A stretch of 64,000 nt of DNA, from the NCBI RefSeq assembly GCF_031180885.1, contig NZ_JAPSLK010000030.1:34099-98098 (forward strand), written 5' to 3'. A program made the position numbers and the translations under genes. The notes beneath the pieces are model-generated. The model ran no database searches. It was given only the letters and a program-made list of their open reading frames with translations, and was not told the DNA's origin. Shown here piece by piece: positions 46,545-54,745 of this stretch. The DNA comes from Saccharothrix sp. (lineage in GTDB: Bacteria; Actinomycetota; Actinomycetes; Mycobacteriales; Pseudonocardiaceae). Position 1 is the stretch's first letter; each line of letters begins with the position of its first letter.

Positions 46545-47288
46545 ATGCGTGTGGTGACCCTGAAAGAGCGGCCGGACCTCACGGACGCCATGCTGTACAT
46601 GGAAGCCGAGTGGCCCGCTTACATCGCGCCCGAGCCGATGCTGATCGGGTGGGCGTTCGACCGGTACCCGCAGCACCAGATGGTCGTGGTCGACGACGAG
46701 GACACCGTGGTGGCGCGTGCCGCCGCTGTGCCGTTCGCTTGGGACGGCGACCCGGATTCCTTGCCCGACAACGGGTGGGACGCTTCCCTCAAGCTCAGCA
46801 TGATGGACACGTACGAGGGTCGTCCGCTGACCACGTTGTGTGCCTTGGAAGTGGCTGTGGTTCCGGGGAGGCGTGCCCAGAATCTTTCTGGTTACACGCT
46901 TTCCGCCGTGGCTGAGAATGCTCGTGCTCATGGGTACCGGGATGTAGTCGTGCCGGTTCGGCCCAGTGCCAAGCATCATGAGCCGCACGTGCCGATGACG
47001 GAGTACGCGGCTCGTGTCCGGGACGACGGGTTGCCCACCGACCCGTGGCTGCGCGTCCACGTCCGGGCGGGCGCGGAGATCTTGAAGGTGTGCCCGGTTT
47101 CCATGACCATCTCCGGCAGTCTCGCGCAGTGGCGCGAGTGGACCGGACTCCCCTTCGACACCAGCGGACCGGTCGTCGTGCCGGGCGCGCTGACCCCGGT
47201 CCAGGCGGACGTCGTCCACGACCACGCCGTCTACCTGGAACCCAACGTGTGGGTCCGACACCCCCTCACCGAAAGGCATGTCCGATGA
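46545..47288 (+). CDS. GNAT-family N-acyltransferase
   Basis: 247 residues from ATG at 46545, seven bases after the transferase gene and overlapping the methyltransferase gene as ATGA. GNAT elements: LCALEVAVVPGRRAQNLSGYTLS is the motif A beta-strand and CoA loop, preceded by VVDDEDTVVARAAAVPF. It is larger than the usual 150-190-residue GNAT, with an extra C-terminal ~80 residues. Likely acylates the free amino end of the peptide made by the preceding two proteins; acyl group unknown. Confidence 0.82.
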   Translation: MRVVTLKERPDLTDAMLYMEAEWPAYIAPEPMLIGWAFDRYPQHQMVVVDDEDTVVARAAAVPFAWDGDPDSLPDNGWDASLKLSMMDTYEGRPLTTLCALEVAVVPGRRAQNLSGYTLSAVAENARAHGYRDVVVPVRPSAKHHEPHVPMTEYAARVRDDGLPTDPWLRVHVRAGAEILKVCPVSMTISGSLAQWREWTGLPFDTSGPVVVPGALTPVQADVVHDHAVYLEPNVWVRHPLTERHVR

Positions 47289-48340
47289 CCAGCACCCTGC
47301 CCGCCGCCGGGATCGACCAGGCCCGGATCGCCAACCGCGCCGCGTTGATCGAGATCATCGGCGGTTACATGGCTTCGCAGGCCCTGGCCCTGGCCGCCGA
47401 GCTGAAGATCGCCGATCACGTCCACGCGGGCGTGACGGCGAGCGCGGACCTGGCGTCGGCCACCGGCACCCACGCCCCGTCCCTGCACCGGCTGCTGCGC
47501 ACCCTGGTCGCCATCGGGTTGCTCGCCGAGCCGGAGCCGGACCGGTTCGCCCTCACGGAGGTGGGCGAGCAGTTGCGGACGGACTCGCCGAACTCGCTGT
47601 GGGCGTTCACGCGGTTCTTCACGAACCCGACGTTGTTCTCGTCGTGGCAGCAGGTGGGGCACACGATCAAGACCGGTGAGTGCGCTTTCGACTTTGTGCA
47701 CGGCAAGAACATCTACGTGCACTTGGCGGAGAACCCGGAGTTGTCGGCGCTGTTCAACGTGGCCATGGGGCAGGAGTCGCGGGTTTCGGCCGGTTTGGTG
47801 GCCGACGGGTACGACTACAGCGGTGTCCGGCGGGTGGTTGACGTCGGTGGCGGTGACGGGACGTTGCTGTCGGCGATTCTGGGGGCTCACCCGCACCTGT
47901 CGGGGGTGTGCTTCGACAGTGCGGCCGGTGTCGCGGAGGCGGCGGGTGTGCTGGCGGCGGCCGGGGTGTCGGAGCGGTGCGAGGTCGTGGCGGGGGACTT
48001 CTTCTCGTCCGTTCCGGGTGGGGGTGACCTGTACGTCATCAAGAGCGTCTTCCAGGACTGGGACGACGAGAACGCCCGGCGGTTGCTTCGCACGGTGCGG
48101 GAGTCGATGCCGGTGGACGCGACCTTGTTGATCGTGGGGTCTGTTCTGCCGGACCGGGCGAACACGGAGAACCCGGTGATGTTCTACACGGACATCAACA
48201 TGCTGGTGACGGCTGGAGGGCGGGAGCGGACGGAGGCGCAGTTCCGGGCGCTGCTGGCGGAGACGGGGTTTGTGGTCGAGTCGGTGGGGCACGGGGCGGC
48301 TGGGCCGTTGTCGCTGATCACGGCCCGTCCGGCGGTGTGA
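47285..48340 (+). CDS. SAM-dependent methyltransferase (O-methyltransferase family 2)
   Basis: 351 residues from ATG at 47285. An N-terminal winged-helix dimerisation domain (ADLASATGTHAPSLHRLLRTL) precedes the Rossmann core with VVDVGGGDGTLLSAIL (SAM motif), VAGDFFSSVPGGGDLYVIKSVFQDWDDE (motif region with an FQDW in place of LHDW) and FYTDINMLV. The catalytic His of HxWxDE-type plant/bacterial OMTs is replaced by Gln, so the acceptor may not be a simple phenol; N- or carboxyl methylation is possible. Last gene of the four-gene NRPS operon. Confidence 0.87.
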   Translation: MTSTLPAAGIDQARIANRAALIEIIGGYMASQALALAAELKIADHVHAGVTASADLASATGTHAPSLHRLLRTLVAIGLLAEPEPDRFALTEVGEQLRTDSPNSLWAFTRFFTNPTLFSSWQQVGHTIKTGECAFDFVHGKNIYVHLAENPELSALFNVAMGQESRVSAGLVADGYDYSGVRRVVDVGGGDGTLLSAILGAHPHLSGVCFDSAAGVAEAAGVLAAAGVSERCEVVAGDFFSSVPGGGDLYVIKSVFQDWDDENARRLLRTVRESMPVDATLLIVGSVLPDRANTENPVMFYTDINMLVTAGGRERTEAQFRALLAETGFVVESVGHGAAGPLSLITARPAV

Positions 48341-48356
48341 GGCGGGGGTGGTGGGC

Positions 48357-48399
48357 GGCCTCCGGCCCCCGGTTGCATTGTCCCACGGGGGTACGACAG
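48357..48399 (-). repeat. Dispersed intergenic element, copy D
   Basis: GGCCTCCGGCCCCCGGTTGC at the left and TCCCACGGGGGTACGACAG at the right, 16 bp after the methyltransferase stop. It borders directly on an 8-bp minisatellite. No second copy lies within 1 kb, so it is unpaired. Confidence 0.9.
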
Positions 48400-48403
48400 T
48401 TCC

Positions 48404-48499
48404 GGGCTGACGGGCTGACGGGCTGACGGGCTGACGGGCTGACGGGCTGGCGGGCTGGCGGGCTGGCGGGCTGGCGGGCTGGCGGGCTGGCGGGCTGGG
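48404..48499. repeat. 8-bp minisatellite, twelve GGGCTGAC/GGGCTGGC units
   Basis: Five units of GGGCTGAC pass into six of GGGCTGGC and one variant. The shift of one base within the array shows local homogenisation of two unit types. It occupies the gene-free stretch 48341-48882; 48500-48800 shows only GC-rich sequence without a supported gene. Confidence 0.95.
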
Positions 48500-48804
48500 C
48501 GGCGGTTGAGGCTGGCGGGCCGGTGCGACGGTTGGGGTCGGCGGCCCAGGCGGTGGCCGGCTCGGGTGGTGTGGCGGGATTGCGGGTCGCGGGCGGTGAG
48601 TCGGAACATCTGCCCGCTGCCCCGCCCGCCCGCGCGCTCCCGGGCCGCCCGTCATCCCACTCCCGGGCCGCCGCGCCAGTTGAGGCCGACGGGCCGGCGC
48701 AGCGGTTGGGTGGCGGCGGGCCGGCGCGCTCGGGGCATCGGCCTGCGGCTCTAGCGTGGAGTTACCGTCCCGTTGCCGCCGAATGGTGGTCACGGGCTGC
48801 GACG

Positions 48805-48860
48805 GCATACCCCCTCCCTGTATGGTCAGCAACGCCCACCGATACCCCCACCCGGTATCG
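48805..48860. promoter_or_regulatory. Twin operators upstream of the MFS exporter
   Basis: CATACCCCCTCCCTGTATG (48806-48824) and GATACCCCCACCCGGTATC (48841-48859) are related imperfect palindromes of the form ATACCCCC-N-CCC-N-GTAT, centres 35 bp apart, 24-78 bp before the MFS start. Dyads of this type bind TetR or CsoR/RcnR-type repressors; no such gene is next to it. Confidence 0.65.
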
Positions 48861-48882
48861 CAGTCGACGGAAGGGATGGGTC

Positions 48883-50457
48883 ATGTCCACCGCGAACCAA
48901 GCGCCACCACGAGCCGGACGACGGGAGTGGCTGGGACTGGGCCTGCTGGTGCTCCCATCCCTCCTCCTATTCATGATGCTGACGATCCTTTTCCTCGCGA
49001 TCCCGCACATCTCCGCGAGCCTCCGCCCGGACGGCACGCAGATGCTGTGGATCGTCGACATCTACGGCTTCCTGATGGCGGGCTTCCTCGTCGCGATGGG
49101 CACGCTCGGGGACCGGGTCGGTAGGCGCAAGCTCCTGGCGCTCGGGTCGGCGGTGTTCGCGGTCGTGTCCGTCGTCGCCGCGTACACCAGCGACCCGTCC
49201 ATGATGATCTTCTGGCGGGCCGTCCTCGGGGTCGCTGCCGCGGCGGTCATGCCGGCCACGCTCGGGTTGATCTTCTCGATGTTCCTCGACCCCAAGCAGC
49301 GCGGGGTGGCGATCGGGGCGTGGGCGGCCGGGATCTCGGTCGGTGTCGCGCTCGGACCGCTCCTGTCCGGACTGTTGCTGGAGGTCTTCACCTGGCGGGC
49401 GACGTTCCTGGTCGCGGTGCCGGTGATGGCGCTGGTGGCGATCGCGGCGCCGTTCGTGTTGCCGGAGCACAAGGACGTCAACGCGGGCAAGCTCGACGTG
49501 CTCAGCGTCGGACTGCTGCTGGCGACCCTCCTCCCGCTGATCTACGGCGTGAAGGCGTTGGCGAAGGACGACTCGCTGGTCGAGGCGTTGGGCGCGATCG
49601 TGGTCGGTGTGGCGTTCGGGGTGTGGTTCGTGCTGCGGCAGCTGCGCATCGACGCCCCGTTGCTGGACGTCCGGTTGTTCGCCAACCGCACGGTGTCCGG
49701 CGCGCTGTCGGTGTACATCCTGGCGGCGCTCGCCATGGGTGGCATGTACCTGATGTTCACGCAGTACCTGCAACTGGTGGCCGAGTTGTCGCCGTTGCAG
49801 ACCGGGCTCGCGATCCTGCCCGCCGCGCTCGTCCTGGTCGGTGTCTCGATGACCACGCCGATCCTGGCCCGGAAGGTCCGGCCCGGGTTGATCATCGCGG
49901 GTGGCCTGGCGATCCAGGTGGTCGGTTACCTGATGCTCACGCAGGTCGAGAGCACGGCGGGCCTGCCGCTGCTGATCGCGGGCTTCATCGTGCTGTACCC
50001 GGCGGTCAACCCGGCGATGGCGCTGACCACCGGCCTGGTCGTCGGATCGGTGCCGCCGGAGAAGGCGGGCGCGGCGTCCGGGTTGAGCACCACCGCGAAC
50101 GACCTCGGGCTGTCCCTGGGCGTCGCGCTGATCGGCAGCATCGGCGTGGCCGTGTACCGGGGTGGGGTCGAGCTGCCGGGCGGCCTGTCCACCGAGGACG
50201 CCGCGGCGGCCCGGGACAGCCTCGACGGCGCGCTGGCGGTGGCTTCGCGCGCATCGGGCGACCTGGGCGGCCAACTCCTGGACACCGCACGGGCCGCCTT
50301 CACCAGTGGCCTCAACACCGGTGCCCTGATCGCGGCCGTGATCGCCGCGGTGGGCGCGGTGCTCGCGGTGACGCAGCTCCGGCACGTGCCGCCGACCAGC
50401 GGGGCGGACTGGGGTTCCGAGACCAGTGAAAGCACGGAAGAAGCGACCAAGTCCTGA
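48883..50457 (+). CDS. MFS drug transporter, DHA2 (14-TMS) type
   Basis: 524 residues from ATG at 48883 (GGAAGGGATGGG upstream). Fourteen membrane segments; the motif GTLGDRVGRRKLL after TM2 and motif C-like segment GAWAAGISVGVALGPLLSGLL place it with EmrB/QacA-type proton-coupled exporters. Twin operators in its promoter suggest drug- or product-inducible expression. It may export the product of the neighbouring NRPS operon, which is inference from position. Confidence 0.9.
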   Translation: MSTANQAPPRAGRREWLGLGLLVLPSLLLFMMLTILFLAIPHISASLRPDGTQMLWIVDIYGFLMAGFLVAMGTLGDRVGRRKLLALGSAVFAVVSVVAAYTSDPSMMIFWRAVLGVAAAAVMPATLGLIFSMFLDPKQRGVAIGAWAAGISVGVALGPLLSGLLLEVFTWRATFLVAVPVMALVAIAAPFVLPEHKDVNAGKLDVLSVGLLLATLLPLIYGVKALAKDDSLVEALGAIVVGVAFGVWFVLRQLRIDAPLLDVRLFANRTVSGALSVYILAALAMGGMYLMFTQYLQLVAELSPLQTGLAILPAALVLVGVSMTTPILARKVRPGLIIAGGLAIQVVGYLMLTQVESTAGLPLLIAGFIVLYPAVNPAMALTTGLVVGSVPPEKAGAASGLSTTANDLGLSLGVALIGSIGVAVYRGGVELPGGLSTEDAAAARDSLDGALAVASRASGDLGGQLLDTARAAFTSGLNTGALIAAVIAAVGAVLAVTQLRHVPPTSGADWGSETSESTEEATKS

Positions 50458-50498
50458 GTGGACGGGGCTCGGTCCGAGTCCTGTCAGGGGAGGCGACG

Positions 50499-52394
50499 GT
50501 GACGGTGACCCGACCGAGTTTCGGCAAAGAACTCTTCCGCGGCCGACTGCGACTCGACCTGTTCGAGCCACCCGCGGCCAACGACCTGACCGGGCGTAAT
50601 TCCGGCGACCGTCACCTCAAGCCGCTCGCCGGCCAGGGCCTGACCACGTCGTCCGCCGGCGGCGGCCTGACCACGTCGTCCGCCGGCGAGGGCCAGTCCA
50701 CGCCGCCCGCCCTTGATGGCCAGGTCGTGCCGCTCGTCGGTGGCGGTCTCACCGCAGAGGAGAAAATTTTCCTTCAGCGAATTAAAAATTTCTGTGAGCT
50801 GAAAGTATCGGGGGCGGAGATCGAGCGGGAGGACCGCATCCCCGACGACGTGGTGGACGGGCTGCGCGACCTCGGTGCGTTCGCGATCAAGTTGCCGCGC
50901 GAGTACGGCGGCCTCGGGCTGTCGAACCTCTGCTACCTCCGCGCGCTGATGCTCGTCGGCTCGGCGCACTCCTCCCTGGGGGAACTGCTCGCGGCCCACC
51001 AAGCGATCGGGCTCACCCAGCCCCTCCTCCTGTTCGGCACCGACGAGCAGAAGCGCGACCTCCTGCCCCGGTGTGCGCGGGAGATCTCGGCGTTCACCCT
51101 CACCGAACCGGACATCGGCAACGACCCGTTCCGGATGCGCACCACCGCCACCCCGACCGACGACGGCGGGTACGTCCTCAACGGGCTGAAGCTGTGGGTC
51201 ACCAACGGGACCATCGCCGACCTCCTCGTCGTCATGGCGATGGTCCCGCCCACGGCCGACCGGCCCGGCGGGATGTCGGCGTTCGTGGTCGAGGCGGACG
51301 CTCCGGGCCTCACCGTCGAGCACCGGAGTTCGTTCCTCGGGCTGAAGGGGCTGGAGAACGGGGTCGTGCGGCTGCACGACGTCCGCATCCCCGAGAACCG
51401 GCGTATCGGGCCCGAAGGGCAGGGCCTGGAGGTGGCGCTGGCCGCGCAGGACACCGGTCGGCTGTCGCTGCCGGCGGTGTGCGCGGCGGCTGCCAAGTGG
51501 AGTTTGAAGATCGCCCGCGAGTGGTCTCGGGTTCGGGTGCAGTGGGACAAGCCGATCGGGGCGCACGAGGCGGTCGCGGCCAAGGTCGCGTTCATCGCGG
51601 CCACCGCGTTCGCGTTGGAGTCGATCGTCGAGGTCACCGGGCGGCGGGCCGACGCGGGTGCGGACACGCGGGCCGAGGCGGAGTTGGCCAAGCTGTTCGC
51701 CTCCGAGCAGACCTGGCGGGTCGCCGACGAACTGGTGCAGGTGCGCGGCGGGCGCGGGTACGAGACGGCCGAGTCCGCTGCCGCGCGCGGTGAACGCGGT
51801 GTGCCGGTGGAGCAGCTCCTGCGGGACGTCCGGATCGGGCGGATCTTCGACGGCTCCACCGAGGCGTTGCGGGTGTTCATCGCGTCCGACGCCCTGGGGG
51901 ATAGCGACATACCAGACGAAATGCCCACGACCGACCATGACTTCGGAGAGTTGGCCGGGCACATGGCCTTCGCCGCTGACACGTGCCGCGAGCTGGCCCG
52001 TCACCTGGAGCGCGGGCGCAAGCGGTGGGGTGAGCGGATTCTCGAACGGCAACTGTTCGTGGGACGGGTCGTGGACATCGCCGCCGAGCTGTACGCGATG
52101 ACCGTGAGCTGCGCGCACGCCCGGTCGCTGGGCGGGTCGGCGGTCGAGTTGGCGGACGCGTTCTGCGGACAGTCGCGGCGGCGGATCGCGCGGCTGTGGG
52201 ACCGGCTGTGGGTCAACACCGACGAGCGGGACGCGGCACTCGCGGCACGCGTTCTGGACGACGCCTACACGTGGCTGGAGGACGGCGTCCTCGACCCGTC
52301 GACCGAGGGGCCGTGGATCGCCGAGGTGGTGCCCGGGCCGTCCACCACGAAGTCGGTCCGGCGAGTTCGGCCAGTTCGGCACGAGAGGGGATGA
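50499..52394 (+). CDS. Acyl-CoA dehydrogenase, long (VLCAD-like) form, with Asp at the catalytic-base position
   Basis: 631 residues from GTG at 50499 behind AGGGGAGG. The first ~85 residues are low-complexity (two GLTTSSAG units) and unlike the family. Then the ACAD domain: FTLTEPDIGNDP, LKLWVTNGTIADLLVV, QVRGGRGYE, RDVRIGRIFDGSTEALR, followed by a VLCAD/FadE-type helical C-terminal domain. The catalytic Glu of the usual EGT reads Asp in FDGST, which may slow or change the reaction. A strikingly AT-rich patch (50763-50806) marks the junction of linker and catalytic domain. Confidence 0.88.
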   Translation: MTVTRPSFGKELFRGRLRLDLFEPPAANDLTGRNSGDRHLKPLAGQGLTTSSAGGGLTTSSAGEGQSTPPALDGQVVPLVGGGLTAEEKIFLQRIKNFCELKVSGAEIEREDRIPDDVVDGLRDLGAFAIKLPREYGGLGLSNLCYLRALMLVGSAHSSLGELLAAHQAIGLTQPLLLFGTDEQKRDLLPRCAREISAFTLTEPDIGNDPFRMRTTATPTDDGGYVLNGLKLWVTNGTIADLLVVMAMVPPTADRPGGMSAFVVEADAPGLTVEHRSSFLGLKGLENGVVRLHDVRIPENRRIGPEGQGLEVALAAQDTGRLSLPAVCAAAAKWSLKIAREWSRVRVQWDKPIGAHEAVAAKVAFIAATAFALESIVEVTGRRADAGADTRAEAELAKLFASEQTWRVADELVQVRGGRGYETAESAAARGERGVPVEQLLRDVRIGRIFDGSTEALRVFIASDALGDSDIPDEMPTTDHDFGELAGHMAFAADTCRELARHLERGRKRWGERILERQLFVGRVVDIAAELYAMTVSCAHARSLGGSAVELADAFCGQSRRRIARLWDRLWVNTDERDAALAARVLDDAYTWLEDGVLDPSTEGPWIAEVVPGPSTTKSVRRVRPVRHERG

Positions 52395-52397
52395 CTG

Positions 52398-53021
52398 ATG
52401 GACGTCGCGGACCTGGTGGCACGGGGGCGGCAGGCGTTGACCAAGGCGCCGAACCGGTTCCTGGAGCTGGTGGAGGCCGGCCCGGTCGAGACCGGGCGGC
52501 TGCGGGGGCTGGCCGGGGAGCTGTACCACCTCGTGTCCAGCGACCGGCAGAGCTTCGCGCTGCTCGCCGCGCGGTTCCCGGAGCCGTTGTTCCTGGCCAT
52601 GGCCGGGGCGGAGGACGAGGCCCTGGCGCTGCTGCTGGACTTCGGCGCGGCGGTCGGCGCGGGGGAGGCGGACCTGCGGGCGCACGAGCCCCGGCCGTTG
52701 GCCCAGGCCTACCCGGCGTTCCTGGCCCGGACGGCGGTGTTCGGGCCGCGCGGCGCGGTGCCGTTGGCGCTGCTGGTGAACGTCGAGGAGTCCGGCGGCA
52801 CCTACGCGCGGCTCGCGGACGCGCTCCAGGCGCAGGGGTTCTCGGACCGGGCGGTGGCGCACTTCCGGTTCTTCGCCGAGACCCCGCAGGAGGTGCTGGA
52901 CCAGGCGGCGGAGGTCGTCGCCAAGGGTCTGGCGGCCGGTGACGACCCGGTGGAGCTGCTGCGCGCGGCGCGCATGGTCGACGCCTACGAGGCCGCCTTC
53001 TGGTCCGTCATAGCCGAGTGA
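52398..53021 (+). CDS. TenA/PqqC-like (heme-oxygenase-fold) protein
   Basis: 207 residues from ATG at 52398, 3 bp after the acyl-CoA dehydrogenase stop, so the two are one operon. All-helical with GELYHLVSSDRQSFALLAARFP, NVEESGGTYARLADALQ and VAHFRFFAE, the spacing of conserved Glu/His/Tyr seen in TenA, PqqC and related oxidase or hydrolase families. It is too diverged to name a reaction; a partner in modifying the dehydrogenase product is possible. Confidence 0.55.
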   Translation: MDVADLVARGRQALTKAPNRFLELVEAGPVETGRLRGLAGELYHLVSSDRQSFALLAARFPEPLFLAMAGAEDEALALLLDFGAAVGAGEADLRAHEPRPLAQAYPAFLARTAVFGPRGAVPLALLVNVEESGGTYARLADALQAQGFSDRAVAHFRFFAETPQEVLDQAAEVVAKGLAAGDDPVELLRAARMVDAYEAAFWSVIAE

Positions 53022-53090
53022 GTCCCCGCGCCGATCGGTGGCGGCTGCGCCGTTCGGCGTTACGCCGCGCGGGGCGTCGAGGGGAGCGAC

Positions 53091-54194
53091 ATGACCGGGT
53101 TCTTCGTGCACACGCCTTCGGTGGCGGGTCTGGGGCGACTGGTCTCGCGCAACGGCGAGGCGATCGGGCGGTTCGTCCTGGAGCTGGAGTACCGGCGGCC
53201 CGACGGCTACCAGGAAGGCCTCCTCGGCCTGCTCAACGAGCCGTTGAACGAGGTCCAGCGGATCGGCGAGGCCAACACCCGGCACGCCGCCGACCTGGCC
53301 CGGACGTCCGGCGCGGAGTTCGCGCGGCTCGCCGTGCGCTACGCGCGCCCCGACGTGGCGGCGGCCCGCGCGCTGGACGCCACCTACCCCGGCGCGACGC
53401 CCACCCGCATCGACGAGGCCGACGTCGTCGCCCCGGACGCGGGCTTCGACGGCGGTCGCGACCCGGCCGCCAACCCCGCCGAGCAGTACCCGGGCGTGCC
53501 GCCGAACCCGGACGAGAAGGCCGTCGCCGAGGGCTGGAACGTCGACTTCGAGAAGGGCGTCGACGAACTGCTCGGCCGGTGCTCGGTCGCGCAGCACGTC
53601 CGGGACCTCATGAAAGCCCTGACCGGCCGAGACGTCTTCGAGGAGCTGACCCGGCTGGTCGGCGGCGACTGGAGCAACCTGTACCGGCAGGGCCAGGCCT
53701 TCGCGGACACCGCCTACGCGTGCACGATCGTGAAGGAGAACGTCGACCGCGGGCGCTACCTGGTGCAGGACAAGTGGAACGGCAACGCGGCGGACGCGGC
53801 CGAGAGCTGGCTCGCCGAGTACTCCGCCGTGTGCCACGGGCACGTCGAGTTCATGACCGACGTCAGCGGCCAGATCAAGAAGTTCGCGAGCGCGGCCTAC
53901 CACGCGGTCGGCGCCCTGACCATCCTCGTGGACACCCTGCTGGACGCTGTGGTCGACCTGCTCACCCGCAACGCCGGGGCGTTCATCGGCGGGGCGATCA
54001 GCGTCCTGCGCGGGCAGAACCCGTTGCACGGGGTGGTGTCGGTGATGTTCGCGGTGTCGAAGATCTCCAGCGCCATCGACGCGATCCGGGCGGCGGCGCA
54101 CGTCGCGGTGTCCGGGTTGCAGGTGCTCGTCGCCAACGGCGAGGTGGTGGCCAAGCAGTGGCCGTGCACGCCCTACGACCACAAGGAGGTGTAG
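53091..54194 (+). CDS. WXG100/ESX-type large helical protein
   Basis: 367 residues from ATG at 53091. The central segment DKWNGNAADAAESWLAEY has the W-x-G turn between two helices, as in WXG100 and related PPE/LXG-like proteins of type VII secretion systems; hydrophobic helices follow (VGALTILVDTLLDAVVDLL, a Gly-rich GAFIGGAISVL). There is no signal peptide, as expected for ESX substrates. No EccC or other ESX machinery is in the window. The following gene is coupled to it. Confidence 0.7.
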   Translation: MTGFFVHTPSVAGLGRLVSRNGEAIGRFVLELEYRRPDGYQEGLLGLLNEPLNEVQRIGEANTRHAADLARTSGAEFARLAVRYARPDVAAARALDATYPGATPTRIDEADVVAPDAGFDGGRDPAANPAEQYPGVPPNPDEKAVAEGWNVDFEKGVDELLGRCSVAQHVRDLMKALTGRDVFEELTRLVGGDWSNLYRQGQAFADTAYACTIVKENVDRGRYLVQDKWNGNAADAAESWLAEYSAVCHGHVEFMTDVSGQIKKFASAAYHAVGALTILVDTLLDAVVDLLTRNAGAFIGGAISVLRGQNPLHGVVSVMFAVSKISSAIDAIRAAAHVAVSGLQVLVANGEVVAKQWPCTPYDHKEV

Positions 54195-54196
54195 CC

Positions 54197-54676
54197 GTGG
54201 AGAACCCCTGGGCCACGCCGGCCGGTCTGCGGGCGCAGCAGGTCCGGTTGACGCACCTCGCCGCCGGTTCGGGCGAGATCGCGGACTTCGCGCGCGAGGT
54301 CGTTGCGGGGCGTGCGTCGACCCGTGACCTGCTGTACGCGTCGGCGCTGAGCGACCGGGCGTTGCAGCCGGTGCGGGACCTGGTCGAGCAGTGGCACCGC
54401 CTGTCGGCCGCCGACCGGGCCCGGTTGGAGGCCGAGGCGGCGAACGACGTCGAAGACCGCATCGCCGCCTTGAACACCCTGCCCGATCAGGCCCCACCCG
54501 CCGCTGATGCGCCACCTGCCGACCAGGCCTCGCCCGCCGCCGGCCAGGGCTCGTCGGCCGCTGACCGGGGCTCGTCGGCCGCTGACCAGGCGTCCTGGGC
54601 GCGCCGCCCGGTCCGCCGGCGACCCGACGACCCCGATCCCGACGAGGGCCGGACCTTCATGTCGGACGCCTGGTGA
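54197..54676 (+). CDS. Small partner of the WXG-type protein, with disordered tail
   Basis: 159 residues from GTG at 54197; AAGGAGG overlaps the end of the preceding gene, 2 bp away. The first ~95 residues are helical (GEIADFAREVVAGRAS, DRARLEAEAANDVEDRIAAL), the rest is Ala/Pro/Ser repeats (SSAADRGSSAAD) and an acidic end. In ESX-like pairs the second gene often encodes a chaperone or WXG partner; that is the likely role here, but no family is recognised. Confidence 0.6.
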   Translation: MENPWATPAGLRAQQVRLTHLAAGSGEIADFAREVVAGRASTRDLLYASALSDRALQPVRDLVEQWHRLSAADRARLEAEAANDVEDRIAALNTLPDQAPPAADAPPADQASPAAGQGSSAADRGSSAADQASWARRPVRRRPDDPDPDEGRTFMSDAW

Positions 54677-54708
54677 GCCGATCGGCCGCGTGAACTTCAG
54701 ATTGCCCC

Positions 54709-54739
54709 TTGTGCTGGAGCGCACTCCAGTTCCTAGGCT
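54709..54739 (+). promoter_or_regulatory. MerR-type promoter with 19-bp spacer
   Basis: TTGTGC (54709-54714) and TAGGCT (54734-54739) are separated by 19 bp, and the palindrome CTGGAGCGCACTCCAG (54714-54729) fills the spacer. This elongated spacing is the mark of promoters activated by MerR-family proteins. The GTG of the LLM gene starts 7 bp after the -10, so the mRNA should be leaderless. Confidence 0.7.
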
Positions 54740-54745
54740 GGCGGT

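Noticed and set aside
48883..50457. MFS transporter as part of the NRPS operon transcript
   Set aside because: It has its own operators and is separated by the repeat gap of ~540 bp, so only a functional link is suggested.
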